64,000 nucleotides of DNA from NCBI RefSeq assembly GCF_002742385.2, contig NZ_MJBI02000001.1, forward strand, positions 806,001-870,000. The letters are read 5' to 3'. Every line of letters starts with the position of its first letter. Position 1 is the stretch's first letter. The DNA is from Macrococcoides goetzii. Lineage in GTDB: Bacteria; Bacillota; Bacilli; Staphylococcales; Staphylococcaceae. Below the pieces are notes generated by a model. The model was not told the origin of the DNA. It saw only the letters and a list, made by a program, of their open reading frames with translations, and ran no database searches. The translations under genes and the position numbers were made by a program. Positions 40,203 through 51,020 of the stretch are shown in pieces.

Positions 40203-40479
40203 TAGATAGTAATTCCGCTAATACTTACTACCTTTAGTGGTATCTCACTTTTCATATCATCGATTCCGCTATTACTATGTACTTTTAGCGGTATCTTAGT
40301 CTTAATACCATCGATTCCGCTATTACTCTATACCTTTAGCGGTATCTCACTCTTCATACCATCGATTCCGCTATTACTCTGTACCTTTAGCGGTATCTCA
40401 CTCTTCATACCATCGATTCCGCTATTACTATGTACTTTTAGCGGTATCTTAGTCTTAATACCATCGATTCCGCTATATC
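40203..40479. repeat. 51-bp tandem repeat array of TAGCGGTATC family
   Basis: ATTCCGCTA recurs at 40212, 40263, 40314, 40365, 40416 and 40467, exactly 51 bases apart. Each full unit has the order ATTCCGCTA, a spacer, TAGCGGTATCT, a second spacer, ATACCATCG. Units 2 (40263) and 5 (40416) are identical; unit 1 is the most diverged and unit 6 is cut short. The arms are the same sequence as the hairpins at 8.4 and 9.6 kb. Fills the gap between glgP and the 39819-40118 gene; no ORF is seen. Confidence 0.9.
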
Positions 40480-40491
40480 TCTGCCAGCAAA

Positions 40492-40524
40492 TAAAAAAGA
40501 CCAACCCTTCACTCGGGATTGGTC
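40492..40524 (-). terminator. Terminator of the glg operon
   Basis: GACCAATCCC / GGGTTGGTC hairpin on the minus strand then TTTTTTAT, ten bases after the glgP stop. Confidence 0.9.
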
Positions 40525-40533
40525 AAACTCTTA

Positions 40534-42939
40534 CTATACTAATTTCCAGATATCAGTTGCATATTGCTGGATTGTTCTATCACTTGAGAATTGTCCTGAT
40601 TTCAGGATATTCATCAAGCTCATTTGATTCCATTTCTTCTTATCCTGATATGTTGCCATCGCAGTTAAGTGAATATCAACATAAGAATTAAAATCTTTTA
40701 ATAAGAAATATGGATCATTATTTGTAAGCACATGATAATATAGATCATTAAATGCAAAGTCACGGCCGAACTGTTCGTTTTTAAGTGCATCCATCGCACC
40801 TTTAACACGTCCATCTGTTTGATAGATAGCTTCCGCCTGATAACCACCATTGTTCTGGTAGTTAATCACTTCTTCTGAACTTAGTCCAAAGATAAAGATA
40901 TTTTCCTTACCTACTAATTCAGCGATTTCAACATTCGCACCATCCATTGTACCAAGTGTCACGGCACCGTTCATCATCATCTTCATATTACCAGTTCCAG
41001 ATGCTTCCATAGATGCTGTAGATATTTGTTCAGAGATTTCAGCAGCTGGCATAATATCTTCTGCAAGTGTTACATTATAGTTCTCTAAAAATACTACTTT
41101 AATTCTGTTATCTACATCAGCATCATTATTCACTACTTGTGCTACAGAATGAATTAACTTAATAATTTCTTTTGCAATATGATAACTTGGTGCAGACTTC
41201 GCGCCAAAGATAAATGTTCTTGGCTGTATTTTTATTGATGGTTTACGTTTAATTTCATTGTATAGATAGATAATGTGTAATACATTCAGCAATTGACGTT
41301 TATATTCGTGTAGGCGTTTAACCTGTACATCAAATACCGAATTTTCATCAACTTCGATACCGGTCTTTTGATAGATCACTTCTTTTAATACACGCTTATT
41401 CTCTAACTTTACATCAGCTAATTTTTTTAAGAATGATTCATCGTTATAATAACGCATTAACTGTGTTAATTCTTGTGGTGATTTATGCCATGCATCACCT
41501 ATTGCATCATTGATTAAATGCGTTAAGCCTGGGTTTGCTGTCATTAACCAACGACGGTGCGTAATACCATTTGTTTTATTATTGAATTTTTCAGGTTGGA
41601 TTCTGTAGAAATCATTAAATGTATGATCTTTAATAATTTCAGAATGAAGTGCTGCAACACCATTTACTGAGAACGAGCCCACGATAGCTAGCTTACTCAT
41701 ATGCACAACATCATTACTAATCACTGCTAAATCAGCTATTTTGTCGCGCATTTCTGGATGTTTCTCGTATACTTCACGACAGAATCTTTCATTAATTTCA
41801 TTAATAATCATAAAGATTCTTGGATTTACCTTTTGAACTTGACTTACTGGCCATTTTTCTAATGCTTCCTGCATGATTGTATGGTTCGTATAAGCAAATG
41901 TCTTAGTAACAATCGACCAGGCTTCATCCCATCCTAAGCCTTCTTCGTCCATTAGAATACGCATGAGTTCAGGGATACCGAATGTAGGATGTGTATCATT
42001 AATTTGAATACAATGGTATTCATGGAACTGCGTCACTGGTAATTCATATTTTTCTTTAAACTGTTTAATTAATGTCTGAATCGTTGATGATACTAAGAAA
42101 TATTGTTGTTTTAGACGCAGGAAACGTCCTTCTTCAGTCGAATCATCCGGATATAAGAACCCTGAGATACGTTCAACATTCTGCATATGTTCTAATCTAT
42201 TTTTATAATTGCCATAATCGATAACGTCTGATGGTAATTCAGCGCTCCACAATCTTAACTGGTTCACAACGTCATTGTCATATCCCACTACACCCACGTC
42301 ATATGGTACAGCTAATACTGTTTCCTGATTGTGATACGTGAATTTAAAATTACCATGCTCATCGACTTCACTTGATACTTCACCGCCGAAGTTAACATGC
42401 ATCGCTTCATCTATTTTACGTGTTTCCCAAGGATATACTTCTTGTAACCAGTTATCTGGTAATTCAATTTGCGTACCATTGACGATGCGTTGCTCAAATA
42501 ATCCATAACGATAACGAATACCAAAACCATTACCTAAATAACCAAGACTCGCGATAGAATCTAAGAAACAGGCTGCAAGTCGTCCTAATCCACCATTACC
42601 AAGTCCAGCATCATTTTCTTCACTATAAACTTTTTTAGGATCACGTCCTAATTCAGTTAATACTTCGTTACAAACATCTAATAAACCTGCATTTAATAAG
42701 TTACTTTCAATTAAACGACCAATTAAAAATTCCATAGATAAATAGTTGATTTGACGTTTTTTTCTTTCTATATTAGTTTTTTTCGTTTCAACACTCGCTT
42801 GGTTGATTTCATCTTTTAAAATTGAACAAATCGCATAGAATAAATCTGTATCTGTCGTATCTTCTAATGTTGTATTTCTTTTGTTCGTTAATTTCATCTC
42901 CAGGCGTTCACGGAATTCTGTTTTTGAATAAGTTTTCAT
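40534..42939 (-). CDS. glgP: Glycogen phosphorylase
   Basis: 801 residues, the usual family length. NYLSMEFLIGRLIESNLLNA and NDAGLGNGGLGRLAACFLDS near the N-terminus, VKRLHEYKRQLLN in the middle, and the PLP-lysine site ASGTGNMKMMMNGAVTLGT (Lys653). It releases glucose-1-phosphate from glycogen ends. Last gene of glgBCDAP, 10 bases after glgA, before a strong terminator. Confidence 0.97.
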   Translation of the reverse strand: MKTYSKTEFRERLEMKLTNKRNTTLEDTTDTDLFYAICSILKDEINQASVETKKTNIERKKRQINYLSMEFLIGRLIESNLLNAGLLDVCNEVLTELGRDPKKVYSEENDAGLGNGGLGRLAACFLDSIASLGYLGNGFGIRYRYGLFEQRIVNGTQIELPDNWLQEVYPWETRKIDEAMHVNFGGEVSSEVDEHGNFKFTYHNQETVLAVPYDVGVVGYDNDVVNQLRLWSAELPSDVIDYGNYKNRLEHMQNVERISGFLYPDDSTEEGRFLRLKQQYFLVSSTIQTLIKQFKEKYELPVTQFHEYHCIQINDTHPTFGIPELMRILMDEEGLGWDEAWSIVTKTFAYTNHTIMQEALEKWPVSQVQKVNPRIFMIINEINERFCREVYEKHPEMRDKIADLAVISNDVVHMSKLAIVGSFSVNGVAALHSEIIKDHTFNDFYRIQPEKFNNKTNGITHRRWLMTANPGLTHLINDAIGDAWHKSPQELTQLMRYYNDESFLKKLADVKLENKRVLKEVIYQKTGIEVDENSVFDVQVKRLHEYKRQLLNVLHIIYLYNEIKRKPSIKIQPRTFIFGAKSAPSYHIAKEIIKLIHSVAQVVNNDADVDNRIKVVFLENYNVTLAEDIMPAAEISEQISTASMEASGTGNMKMMMNGAVTLGTMDGANVEIAELVGKENIFIFGLSSEEVINYQNNGGYQAEAIYQTDGRVKGAMDALKNEQFGRDFAFNDLYYHVLTNNDPYFLLKDFNSYVDIHLTAMATYQDKKKWNQMSLMNILKSGQFSSDRTIQQYATDIWKLV

Positions 42940-42949
42940 TGAAGTCTCC

Positions 42950-44350
42950 TTAATAGATCTCTAGATATTTTTGAGCTGATGCATCCCAGCTATGATTTAC
43001 TTTGGTAATATTCTTAATTAATGATTTGTACTCTTCTTTATTTCTATAAATTGCTAATGAAGCATATAAGCGGTCAAGTAATTCATGTGCATTATAATTA
43101 GCGAAACTTAAACCAGTACCCTCATGTGTCACATAATTAAATGGCATAACAGTATCTTTTAATCCACCTGTTTCTCTAACGATTGGTATTGATTTATACT
43201 GAAGTGCTATCAACTGACTTAACCCACATGGTTCGAATAATGATGGCATAATAAAGAAATCACTTGCAGCATAAATTTCTCTTGAAAATGCTTCATTAAA
43301 TCCAAGATGTAAACTCACTTTATCAGGATACTTATCGCTTAAATAATGGAAATATTGTTCATATCGATAATCACCATTACCTAAAATAACAATTTGAACA
43401 TCTTGCTGAACAAATTCTTCTAATATACGCATAACAAGATCGAGTCCCTTTTGTTCAACCATTCTTGTAATAATCGCGTACATAGGGATATCTTTATTGA
43501 CAGGTAAATTAATTTTCTCTTGTAAAATGGTCTTATTTTCTTGCTTTTTAGGGATTGAACTTTTGAAATTAACCGGTATTGACGGATCTTTCATTGAGTG
43601 ATAATCATCAACATCAATGCCATTCACAATACCTATTAAATCATGGTGACGCATATTCAGCAAATCTTCTAAACCTTCTCCGTAATAAGGTGTCTTTATT
43701 TCTTCAGCATAGCTTGGAGAAACTGTTGTAATCTTATCTGCATGGAAGATACCAGCTTTAAGTAAATTTAACATGCCGTTCCATTCAAAGCCTGCAAAAT
43801 GTGTTCTATCTAAGTTAAACACATCTTCAAAAGCATCGTACATCAGTAAACCTTGATATTTAATATTATGGATGGTAAAGACAGTCTTAATACCTTCTAC
43901 CGGTCGTTTAATATTACAAATTGCTACAGCTGCACCTGCTTGCCAGTCATGTCCGTGTAATATATCAGGTTTATAATCACTGCGATAGATAAATTCTATT
44001 ACTGCATTTGAAAAGAATACAAATCTTTCACAGTCATCTTCATATCCATACATACCATCACGACCGAAATACTGTAAATTATCAACAAAGTAATACTTAA
44101 TGCCTTCTAATTCTAAAGATAATATACGTGTATATTGAAAACGCCAGCCAACAGGTGTCTGGTAAACCATTTCTTCTTCAAGCATATCTCGGTATTCTTT
44201 TTTCAGGCTTGCATACATCGGTAAAATGACACGAACTTCACATTGATTCGTTTGATTTAAATATTTTGGAAGACTACCGATTACATCGGCAAGTCCTCCA
44301 GATTTAAAGAATGGTGTACATTCTGAGGCCACAAACAATACTTTTTTCAT
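42950..44350 (-). CDS. glgA: Glycogen synthase (ADP-glucose)
   Basis: 466 residues, GT5 family. The nucleotide-sugar loop FFKSGGLADVIGSLPK is at residue 14 (Lys16 of the KxGG motif), HGHDWQAGAA near 130, MPSLFEPCGLSQLIALQY near 370, and TGGLKDTV. It extends alpha-1,4 chains from ADP-glucose. 20 bases after glgD in the operon. Confidence 0.96.
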   Translation of the reverse strand: MKKVLFVASECTPFFKSGGLADVIGSLPKYLNQTNQCEVRVILPMYASLKKEYRDMLEEEMVYQTPVGWRFQYTRILSLELEGIKYYFVDNLQYFGRDGMYGYEDDCERFVFFSNAVIEFIYRSDYKPDILHGHDWQAGAAVAICNIKRPVEGIKTVFTIHNIKYQGLLMYDAFEDVFNLDRTHFAGFEWNGMLNLLKAGIFHADKITTVSPSYAEEIKTPYYGEGLEDLLNMRHHDLIGIVNGIDVDDYHSMKDPSIPVNFKSSIPKKQENKTILQEKINLPVNKDIPMYAIITRMVEQKGLDLVMRILEEFVQQDVQIVILGNGDYRYEQYFHYLSDKYPDKVSLHLGFNEAFSREIYAASDFFIMPSLFEPCGLSQLIALQYKSIPIVRETGGLKDTVMPFNYVTHEGTGLSFANYNAHELLDRLYASLAIYRNKEEYKSLIKNITKVNHSWDASAQKYLEIY

Positions 44351-44370
44351 TATTATCTTCCAACTTTCTG

Positions 44371-45474
44371 TTAAATTGTTTGTCTTTTGGCAACTACAAA
44401 TGGTTTATCTGTCGATCCAATTAACTTTTGATGTTCATTAACCGTAACATCCTTATCAAGTATTACATTTTCAATGTAAGCATCTTTATGAATACAGCAA
44501 TTTGTCATAATAATTGAATTTTTAATCACTGCACCTTTTTCAACTTCTACACCACGATATAAGATACTATTTTCAACATGGCCTTCAATCACACATCCGT
44601 TAGCAACGGTTGAATTTTTAACGATACAGCCATCTTTATACTTTGTAGGTGGTTGATTAGAAATCTTAGTTTTGATACGGTTTTCCTTCATAAATATTTT
44701 CTTATATTTATCAGGATCTAAAATATCAAGATTACACTTGTAAAATGCTTTTAAAGAATTGATATACATCGTTGTCTCTTCGATATCGAAATACTTAATA
44801 TTTAATTCGTGCATACGTTCCTGAATACCTTGGACAAAGAAATTATCTTTATAATTTTGAATACAGAAATCCATAATTTCAAATAATTTTTCTTTTTTAA
44901 CAATATAAGTACCTGTAAATATATGATGATTCTCCTGATCATGATTTAAAAATGTTACACGATCGCCATCTATATTGACACGTAGCAATGGCTGATGCAT
45001 CTCTTCTAAATGTTCTTTTTGTTCTGTAATCAGTGTAATATCCGCATCACTTTCGATATGATGTTTAAATGCTTCTTTATAATCGGTATTGGCAATAAAT
45101 TGTGACCCTGAAATAATAACATCTGTTGCTTTTGATCTTGTAAAGAAATCACGGTTGTTATGGAAATGACGCAAGTCACCACGAGAAATATCTGTCGGAT
45201 CATGCCAATCAGGAGGTAAAACGAATAAACGAGATTGTCTATCATCTAATCCAAAGTTATCACCATTTTCCAGATGGTCCATTAATGAACGATATTTCTG
45301 ATTAACAAATAGAGCAACTTCATTTGCACCGCTATTTACCATATTCGATAAACTAAAATCCACAAGACGATAACGTCCTGCAAATGGAACACTTGCACCA
45401 TTTCTAAAATAAGTTAATTCTTCTAAAAAGTCATGTTCATTTTCGATATTGATTAATCCCATTAATGATCTCAT
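44371..45474 (-). CDS. glgD: GlgD, regulatory subunit of ADP-glucose pyrophosphorylase
   Basis: 367 residues. Same fold as GlgC (FAGRYRLVDFSLSNMVNSGA, SDADITLITEQ, left-handed helix repeats at the end) but without the GGxGTRL catalytic loop, as in other Firmicutes GlgD. It pairs with GlgC and raises its activity. The start overlaps the glgC stop (TAATG). Confidence 0.94.
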   Translation of the reverse strand: MRSLMGLINIENEHDFLEELTYFRNGASVPFAGRYRLVDFSLSNMVNSGANEVALFVNQKYRSLMDHLENGDNFGLDDRQSRLFVLPPDWHDPTDISRGDLRHFHNNRDFFTRSKATDVIISGSQFIANTDYKEAFKHHIESDADITLITEQKEHLEEMHQPLLRVNIDGDRVTFLNHDQENHHIFTGTYIVKKEKLFEIMDFCIQNYKDNFFVQGIQERMHELNIKYFDIEETTMYINSLKAFYKCNLDILDPDKYKKIFMKENRIKTKISNQPPTKYKDGCIVKNSTVANGCVIEGHVENSILYRGVEVEKGAVIKNSIIMTNCCIHKDAYIENVILDKDVTVNEHQKLIGSTDKPFVVAKRQTI

Positions 45475-46622
45475 TATTTAGTACCCCCTGTGAACTCGCT
45501 TAAATTATCTGGTCCAACTACAATTGGTTCTTCACTAGTATTGCCATCTATTACAGTGCCATCAGGAATATTTATTTTATCCATGATAATCGCCTTATCA
45601 ATTTTACAGTTTTCACCGATTACTGTTTTAGGGTGAATAATAGAGTCTTTAATGAAAGTACCATTACCAACCGTTACTTCACTAAATAAAACGGAGTGTT
45701 CAACGTGACCAAAGATAAATGACCCAGGACAAATTAAAGAATCAGTTATATTAGCCTCACTACCGATAAATTGAGGTGGTAAATTAGCCTCATGAGAAAA
45801 TGTCGGCCATGTCTTACTATTTAATAATTCAGATAAATCTTCATTTAATAAATCCATATTTGCTTCCCAATATGACTGTATAGTCCCTACATCTTTCCAG
45901 TATCCATCAAAACGATAAGCATATAACAATTTATTATCCTCTAACATTTTTGGGATGATATCATTCCCGAAATCATGTTCAGATTGTGTATCTTTTTCGT
46001 CTTCAACTAAATATTCACGTAATACTTTCCAATTAAAGATATAAATACCCATAGAAGCTAGATTATTTTTAGGAACTGCTGGTTTCTCATCAAACTCATA
46101 AATTTTAAGATCATCTTCCGTGTTTAAAATACCGAATCGACTTGCTTCTTCAAAAGGTACTTCGATTACAGAAATCGTTGCGTCTGCATTCTTTTCCTTA
46201 TGATGGTTGAGCATTGCCTGATAGTCCATTTGATAAATATGGTCACCTGATAAAATCAATAAATATTCAGGGTCATATTGATCGATAAAATGAATATTTT
46301 TTGTAATTGCATCAGCTGTTCCTTCAAACCATGAAGCACCAGTCTGATTAGCAAACGGTGCAAGAACTGTAACGCCACCATCAAGTTTATCCAGCGACCA
46401 AGGTTTACCCATGCCAATATGGCGATTTAACATCAAAGGTGCATATTGAACGAGCACACCTACTGTATTAATATTTGAGTTCGTTAAATTACTTAAGGTA
46501 AAATCGATGATTCTATATTTCCCCCCAAATGGTACTGCTGGTTTTGCCACATTTTTTGTTAATTGACCTAACCTTGTACCTTTACCACCTGCTAATAACA
46601 TACCAACAATTTCTTTAGCCAT
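45474..46622 (-). CDS. glgC: Glucose-1-phosphate adenylyltransferase
   Basis: 382 residues. [20 protein letters not shown] is the active-site loop, [14 protein letters not shown] next, [13 protein letters not shown] and [16 protein letters not shown] follow, then hexapeptide repeats. It forms ADP-glucose from glucose-1-P and ATP. Second gene of the operon. Confidence 0.97.
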   Translation of the reverse strand: MAKEIVGMLLAGGKGTRLGQLTKNVAKPAVPFGGKYRIIDFTLSNLTNSNINTVGVLVQYAPLMLNRHIGMGKPWSLDKLDGGVTVLAPFANQTGASWFEGTADAITKNIHFIDQYDPEYLLILSGDHIYQMDYQAMLNHHKEKNADATISVIEVPFEEASRFGILNTEDDLKIYEFDEKPAVPKNNLASMGIYIFNWKVLREYLVEDEKDTQSEHDFGNDIIPKMLEDNKLLYAYRFDGYWKDVGTIQSYWEANMDLLNEDLSELLNSKTWPTFSHEANLPPQFIGSEANITDSLICPGSFIFGHVEHSVLFSEVTVGNGTFIKDSIIHPKTVIGENCKIDKAIIMDKINIPDGTVIDGNTSEEPIVVGPDNLSEFTGGTK

Positions 46623-46673
46623 TTTGAAATCCCCTATTCTAAAATTATTTATAGTTTTCTTGCAAAAAATCCT

Positions 46674-48602
46674 TTACTTAGATAAATTTTTTCGCTCTTT
46701 AACTTTCTTATAAATAACAAAACCTAATGGTGGTATTTTCCCTTGAATTGAATGATTTAAACCATGCATAGGGTTTGGATTACTAAATAAATATTTTGAT
46801 ATTATCTGATTTGATCCGCCATATTGCTTTGCATCTGAATTAAATAACTCACGATATTTTCCTGGTTGTGATACACCAACTTTGAAATCATAATAAACTT
46901 CAGGTGAGAAATTTAATAGTACGATGAGTTCAGTACCATCTTTTGCCCGACGTATATAACTTAATAAACGCTGTTCATTATTATCTGCATCAATCCATTG
47001 GAATCCATCGTGACTATAATCCTGTTCAAATAATGCTTTTTCTCTTAAATACAATTTATTAAAATCTTTTATGAATCGATGTAAGCCACTATGTACAGGA
47101 TAATCCAATAAGAACCAGTCTACTTGTTCTTTATCTTTCCATTCAGCATACATTCCAATTTCACTACCCATAAAGTTTAGTTTCTTACCAGGTTGGGTCA
47201 ATTGATAGCCATACAATAATCTATATTGTGCAAACTTTCTCCATTCATCTCCTGGCATTTTATCAAGCATTGATAATTTACCATGCACAACTTCATCATG
47301 TGAAAAAGGCAGAATATAATGTTCATTATATCGATACATCATCGGGAAATTGAGGTGATTATGATGGCTTTGTCTGTCTTCCGGAGCTATTTCAAAATAA
47401 TCTAATGTATCGTGCATAAATCCGAGATCCCATTTGTAATCAAATCCAAATCCGCCATCTTTAACAGGTGTTGTAATGGACGTAATATCTGAGGAATCTT
47501 CTGCTATCATAATTGCATGTGGTACAGCTTTATGGATTTCATCATTTAATTTCTTTATAAAAGCTACCGCTTCTTTATGTTCATTTGTTCCTTCATCGTT
47601 ATAAATCTTTTCATGATCTTCATGGTTCTCAAAATTGAGGTCTGTCATACTATGCACTGCATCAACTCTTAAGCCGTCAATATGATATTCAGTCAACCAG
47701 AAAATAGCATTTGAAATTAAAAAGCTCTGAACTTCTGTACGTCCAAAATCAAAGGTCAATGTTCCCCAGCTACGTTTTTCAGCACGGTACATATCCTGAT
47801 ATTCAAATAATGGTGTACCGTCAAACATACGTAATCCATGTTCATCCTTACAAAAGTGTGCGGGTACCCAATCAAGAATGACACCGATATTATGCTGGTG
47901 ACATTGATCGATAAAATATTTAAAATCCTGAGGTGTGCCAAATCTTGAAGTCGGTGCATAATATCCAGTTACCTGATAGCCCCAGCTTAAATCAAAAGGA
48001 TGTTCAGTTATCGGCATCAGTTCAACATGTGTATAACCCATTTCAACTAAATATGGAACGAGCTTTTCTGCCATTTCAATATATGAAAAGTGCGTTTTAT
48101 CGGTATAAGTATCTATCGTATCTTCTGGTGTTCGCTCAGCATTATGCTTTTTCCATGTTCCGAGATGCACTTCATAAATATTCATCGGAGAAGATAGATG
48201 ATTATATTGCTTACGTTTATTCATCCATTGCTTATCCTGCCAGATATAATCAATATCACGAACGATTGAAGCTGTAAGTGGTCGTTTCTCTGCATAAAAT
48301 GCATAAGGATCCGCTTTTAAAAACGGTTCTCCATTCTGAGGCGTTATTTTGTATTTATATGCAGTATTCTCCTGTACTTTGAACGTTCCAGTGTAAATAC
48401 CACTATCCTCAACTCGAGTTAGATGAAAATGATTCCCTGTCCAATTATTTTCATCTAATGCAACTGATACTTCTAAAGCATTAGGTGCCCATACACTAAA
48501 TGTTGTTTCTTTAGTCTCCGGTTTATAATGTGCACCTAAAAATGAATAAGATTGATAGTGTGTTCCCTGGTGAAATAAATATTTGTCTAAATCTGTTATC
48601 AT
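46674..48602 (-). CDS. glgB: 1,4-alpha-glucan branching enzyme
   Basis: 642 residues. N-terminal CBM48 (KETTFSVWAPNALEVSVALD), then the GH13 barrel: TGYYAPTSRFGTPQDFKYFI, nucleophile Asp in IDGLRVDAVHSM, acid Glu in IMIAEDSSDIT, LPFSHDEVVHGKLSM. GGGGTGAGGGC ribosome site. First gene of the glycogen operon, divergent from pulA across a 257-base control region. Confidence 0.97.
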   Translation of the reverse strand: MITDLDKYLFHQGTHYQSYSFLGAHYKPETKETTFSVWAPNALEVSVALDENNWTGNHFHLTRVEDSGIYTGTFKVQENTAYKYKITPQNGEPFLKADPYAFYAEKRPLTASIVRDIDYIWQDKQWMNKRKQYNHLSSPMNIYEVHLGTWKKHNAERTPEDTIDTYTDKTHFSYIEMAEKLVPYLVEMGYTHVELMPITEHPFDLSWGYQVTGYYAPTSRFGTPQDFKYFIDQCHQHNIGVILDWVPAHFCKDEHGLRMFDGTPLFEYQDMYRAEKRSWGTLTFDFGRTEVQSFLISNAIFWLTEYHIDGLRVDAVHSMTDLNFENHEDHEKIYNDEGTNEHKEAVAFIKKLNDEIHKAVPHAIMIAEDSSDITSITTPVKDGGFGFDYKWDLGFMHDTLDYFEIAPEDRQSHHNHLNFPMMYRYNEHYILPFSHDEVVHGKLSMLDKMPGDEWRKFAQYRLLYGYQLTQPGKKLNFMGSEIGMYAEWKDKEQVDWFLLDYPVHSGLHRFIKDFNKLYLREKALFEQDYSHDGFQWIDADNNEQRLLSYIRRAKDGTELIVLLNFSPEVYYDFKVGVSQPGKYRELFNSDAKQYGGSNQIISKYLFSNPNPMHGLNHSIQGKIPPLGFVIYKKVKERKNLSK

Positions 48603-48638
48603 GCCCTCACCCCTTACCGCTTCTATTCTCTATCTTTT

Positions 48639-48728
48639 ATTATATAATAATTTTGTAAATATTACGTCAATTAGTGTGAATTAACCCAAAGAAATCATTA
48701 CATTCGTGTTAACTTGTATGGCGTTAAC
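48639..48728 (-). promoter_or_regulatory. glg operon control region
   Basis: Minus-strand TTGACG (48670-48665) with AT-rich -10 candidates (TATAAT near 48644) at 17-20 bases. Upstream are two GTTAAC palindromes (48708-48713, 48723-48728) 15 bases apart, possible regulator sites between glgB and pulA. No good catabolite-repression (cre) match was found. Confidence 0.4.
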
Positions 48729-48833
48729 CATAATAAAATTTATAACACAAATGCTTATATATTATTAGTATACATCTGTCATCTTAATTTTAATAATAAT
48801 ATCATTTTATTTACTAATATCTGAAAAACTCGA

Positions 48834-48839
48834 TATAAT
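48834..48839 (+). promoter_or_regulatory. Candidate -10 box of pulA
   Basis: TATAAT with weak -35 TTACTA at 48811-48816 (17-bp spacer), 20 bases before pulA and directly before AGGAGG. Confidence 0.4.
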
Positions 48840-48859
48840 AATCGTATCAGGAGGTTGTT

Positions 48860-50935
48860 ATGAGCACAGCATATATTGATGATTTTCAGATTATCACGCT
48901 ACATTATGATTTAGTCGAAAATCCACAAAACTATTTTAAGACGATTCAACTTGTCAGCAATAAATTTGTACATAATCTCGATTTAATTGAAACGAATCAT
49001 TTTGAAAATCATTCTTACTATAAGTTTAAAACAGATAGACCGATTGATATTTCAGATAAATTTTTTATTCATATCAAACAGTTAAAAATACCTGTAATCT
49101 TAGGTAAAGTTACCCAAACGGATACGTTTGAACAAATGTTTGATGCGCGTGAACATGAGTTTGGTGCAATTGTTCGTGACAATAAAACTACATTTACAGT
49201 TTGGTCACCAGTTGCAAAAGTTATTAAGCTCAATATTAATGATAAGAGTCATACGATGGAGAAATTAAAAGATGGTACACACCGTATCACTTTATATGGA
49301 AATTACCATCTCCAAAGTTATCATTATGATGCATATATTAACCACCAATGGATTCAGGTAAATGATCCATATTCAAAAGGTTTAACATTGAATGCTACTG
49401 AATCTGTCGTTATCGATTTTAATAAAACGAACATCGACGGTTTCTATGACCTATCACGACCTGAAACAATGCAAAAAGATGCACTTATTTATGAAGTACA
49501 TGTAAGAGATTTTACGATGCATCCTAATAGTGGGGTTTCTCCAGAGAATAAAGGTAAATTACTTGGATTAATCGAACCCCATACAACGACTGCTACAGGT
49601 GAATCAACAGGATTTGATTACTTGACTCAATTAGGTATTACGCATGTAGAATTATTACCTATCAATGATTTTGCGCGAGTTGACGATATAGAATTTGAAA
49701 AAGCATATAACTGGGGCTACGATCCTGAATACTTTCAGACAATCGATGGCAGTTATTCAACACAACCTGCTAATGCCGCAAAAAGAATTCAGGAATTAAA
49801 ACATGTTGTCCATGCATTTCATGAAAAAGGTATTGGTGTCATATTAGACGTAGTATTTAATCATGTATTCTACATGCCGAATTCAAGTTTTGATAAGCTC
49901 GTGCCAGGATATTACTTTAGATATCATGAGGACGGTACAGTAAGCAACGGAACAGGCGTCGGTAATGACACAAAGACAGAACGTCTAATGATGCGTAAAT
50001 TCTTTGTTGATACGATTAAATATTACATCCATGAATTTAAAATTGATGGGTTTCGCTTTGATTTAATGGGAACGATTGATATTGATACTATGCAGGAAAT
50101 TAAATCTGTTGTCATGCAGGATAATCCAAATGCATTTTTACTTGGTGAAGGCTGGGATCTCGCTACAGCACTTCCGAAAGAACTTAAGACAACACATGAA
50201 AACGCATATAAACTTCCGGAGATACATTTTTTCAATGATTATTTTAGAGATACATTAAAAGGTAATAACTTTAATTTGATGGATCGAGGATATTTTAATG
50301 GTGGTGGTAGGTATTATGAAAGAATGTTCAATATATTTATTGGACTGAAAGGCGAGTTACCTGTCAACCAAACTGTGAACTATGTAGAAGTTCATGATAA
50401 TCATACATTATTTGATCGCATCAACTATACGAGTAATAAATCTTTAGCAGAAAAAAATATGATCCATCAGTTAGCAACCGTCTTTACAATTTTATCACTG
50501 GGTACCCCGTTTCTACATGCCGGTCAGGAATTTTACAGAACTAAATATGGCCATGGGAATACGTATAATTTAAGTGACTTCATCAACCGCATTGACTGGA
50601 ACCGACGCATAAAATACAAAGAAGATATCAATCTGATAAAAAGAGCCATTCAAATTAGAAATGAACATCGCATTTTTAGAACTAAAAATATCGATAAAAT
50701 CAATAAACGCATTATACCTTTTGAATTGGAACATCCTTTGCTCGGTATTTTATTATTTGATTCAAAATCTGAACTCATTTTACTTTTTAATCCAACACCA
50801 TTACATCATATCGTCAACCTACCAAGAATGGGTGAATTTATGGTCATTCTTTCGAACTATAATGAGGACATTGCAATTAAAAACTTTTACGACCTCAGTC
50901 CTTTTGAATATGTTGTATTAAAAAAGAAATTATAG
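48860..50935 (+). CDS. pulA: Type I pullulanase (debranching enzyme)
   Basis: 691 residues, cytoplasmic (no signal). A CBM48-like region at ~95-180 (GAIVRDNKTTFTVWSPVAKV), the pullulanase signature YNWGYDPEYF near residue 290, nucleophile Asp in DGFRFDLMG, acid Glu in LLGEGWDL, and VEVHDNHTLFDRI. It cuts alpha-1,6 links, complementing GlgP. Same type as B. subtilis AmyX. AGGAGG ribosome site. Confidence 0.95.
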   Translation: MSTAYIDDFQIITLHYDLVENPQNYFKTIQLVSNKFVHNLDLIETNHFENHSYYKFKTDRPIDISDKFFIHIKQLKIPVILGKVTQTDTFEQMFDAREHEFGAIVRDNKTTFTVWSPVAKVIKLNINDKSHTMEKLKDGTHRITLYGNYHLQSYHYDAYINHQWIQVNDPYSKGLTLNATESVVIDFNKTNIDGFYDLSRPETMQKDALIYEVHVRDFTMHPNSGVSPENKGKLLGLIEPHTTTATGESTGFDYLTQLGITHVELLPINDFARVDDIEFEKAYNWGYDPEYFQTIDGSYSTQPANAAKRIQELKHVVHAFHEKGIGVILDVVFNHVFYMPNSSFDKLVPGYYFRYHEDGTVSNGTGVGNDTKTERLMMRKFFVDTIKYYIHEFKIDGFRFDLMGTIDIDTMQEIKSVVMQDNPNAFLLGEGWDLATALPKELKTTHENAYKLPEIHFFNDYFRDTLKGNNFNLMDRGYFNGGGRYYERMFNIFIGLKGELPVNQTVNYVEVHDNHTLFDRINYTSNKSLAEKNMIHQLATVFTILSLGTPFLHAGQEFYRTKYGHGNTYNLSDFINRIDWNRRIKYKEDINLIKRAIQIRNEHRIFRTKNIDKINKRIIPFELEHPLLGILLFDSKSELILLFNPTPLHHIVNLPRMGEFMVILSNYNEDIAIKNFYDLSPFEYVVLKKKL

Positions 50936-51020
50936 GGAAAAGTCTAATAGAAATTAATTGTAAACGATATCATTACCTGTTTTAATAAATATATGATGAT
51001 TACTAAGGAGATGGAAGCAC

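Noticed and set aside
40203-40479. CRISPR array
   Set aside because: The whole 51-bp unit is conserved including spacers, with no variable spacers and no cas genes.
48708-48728. Catabolite-repression (cre) site between glgB and pulA
   Set aside because: GCGTTAACC looks cre-like on one side, but the other half fails the consensus at several positions.
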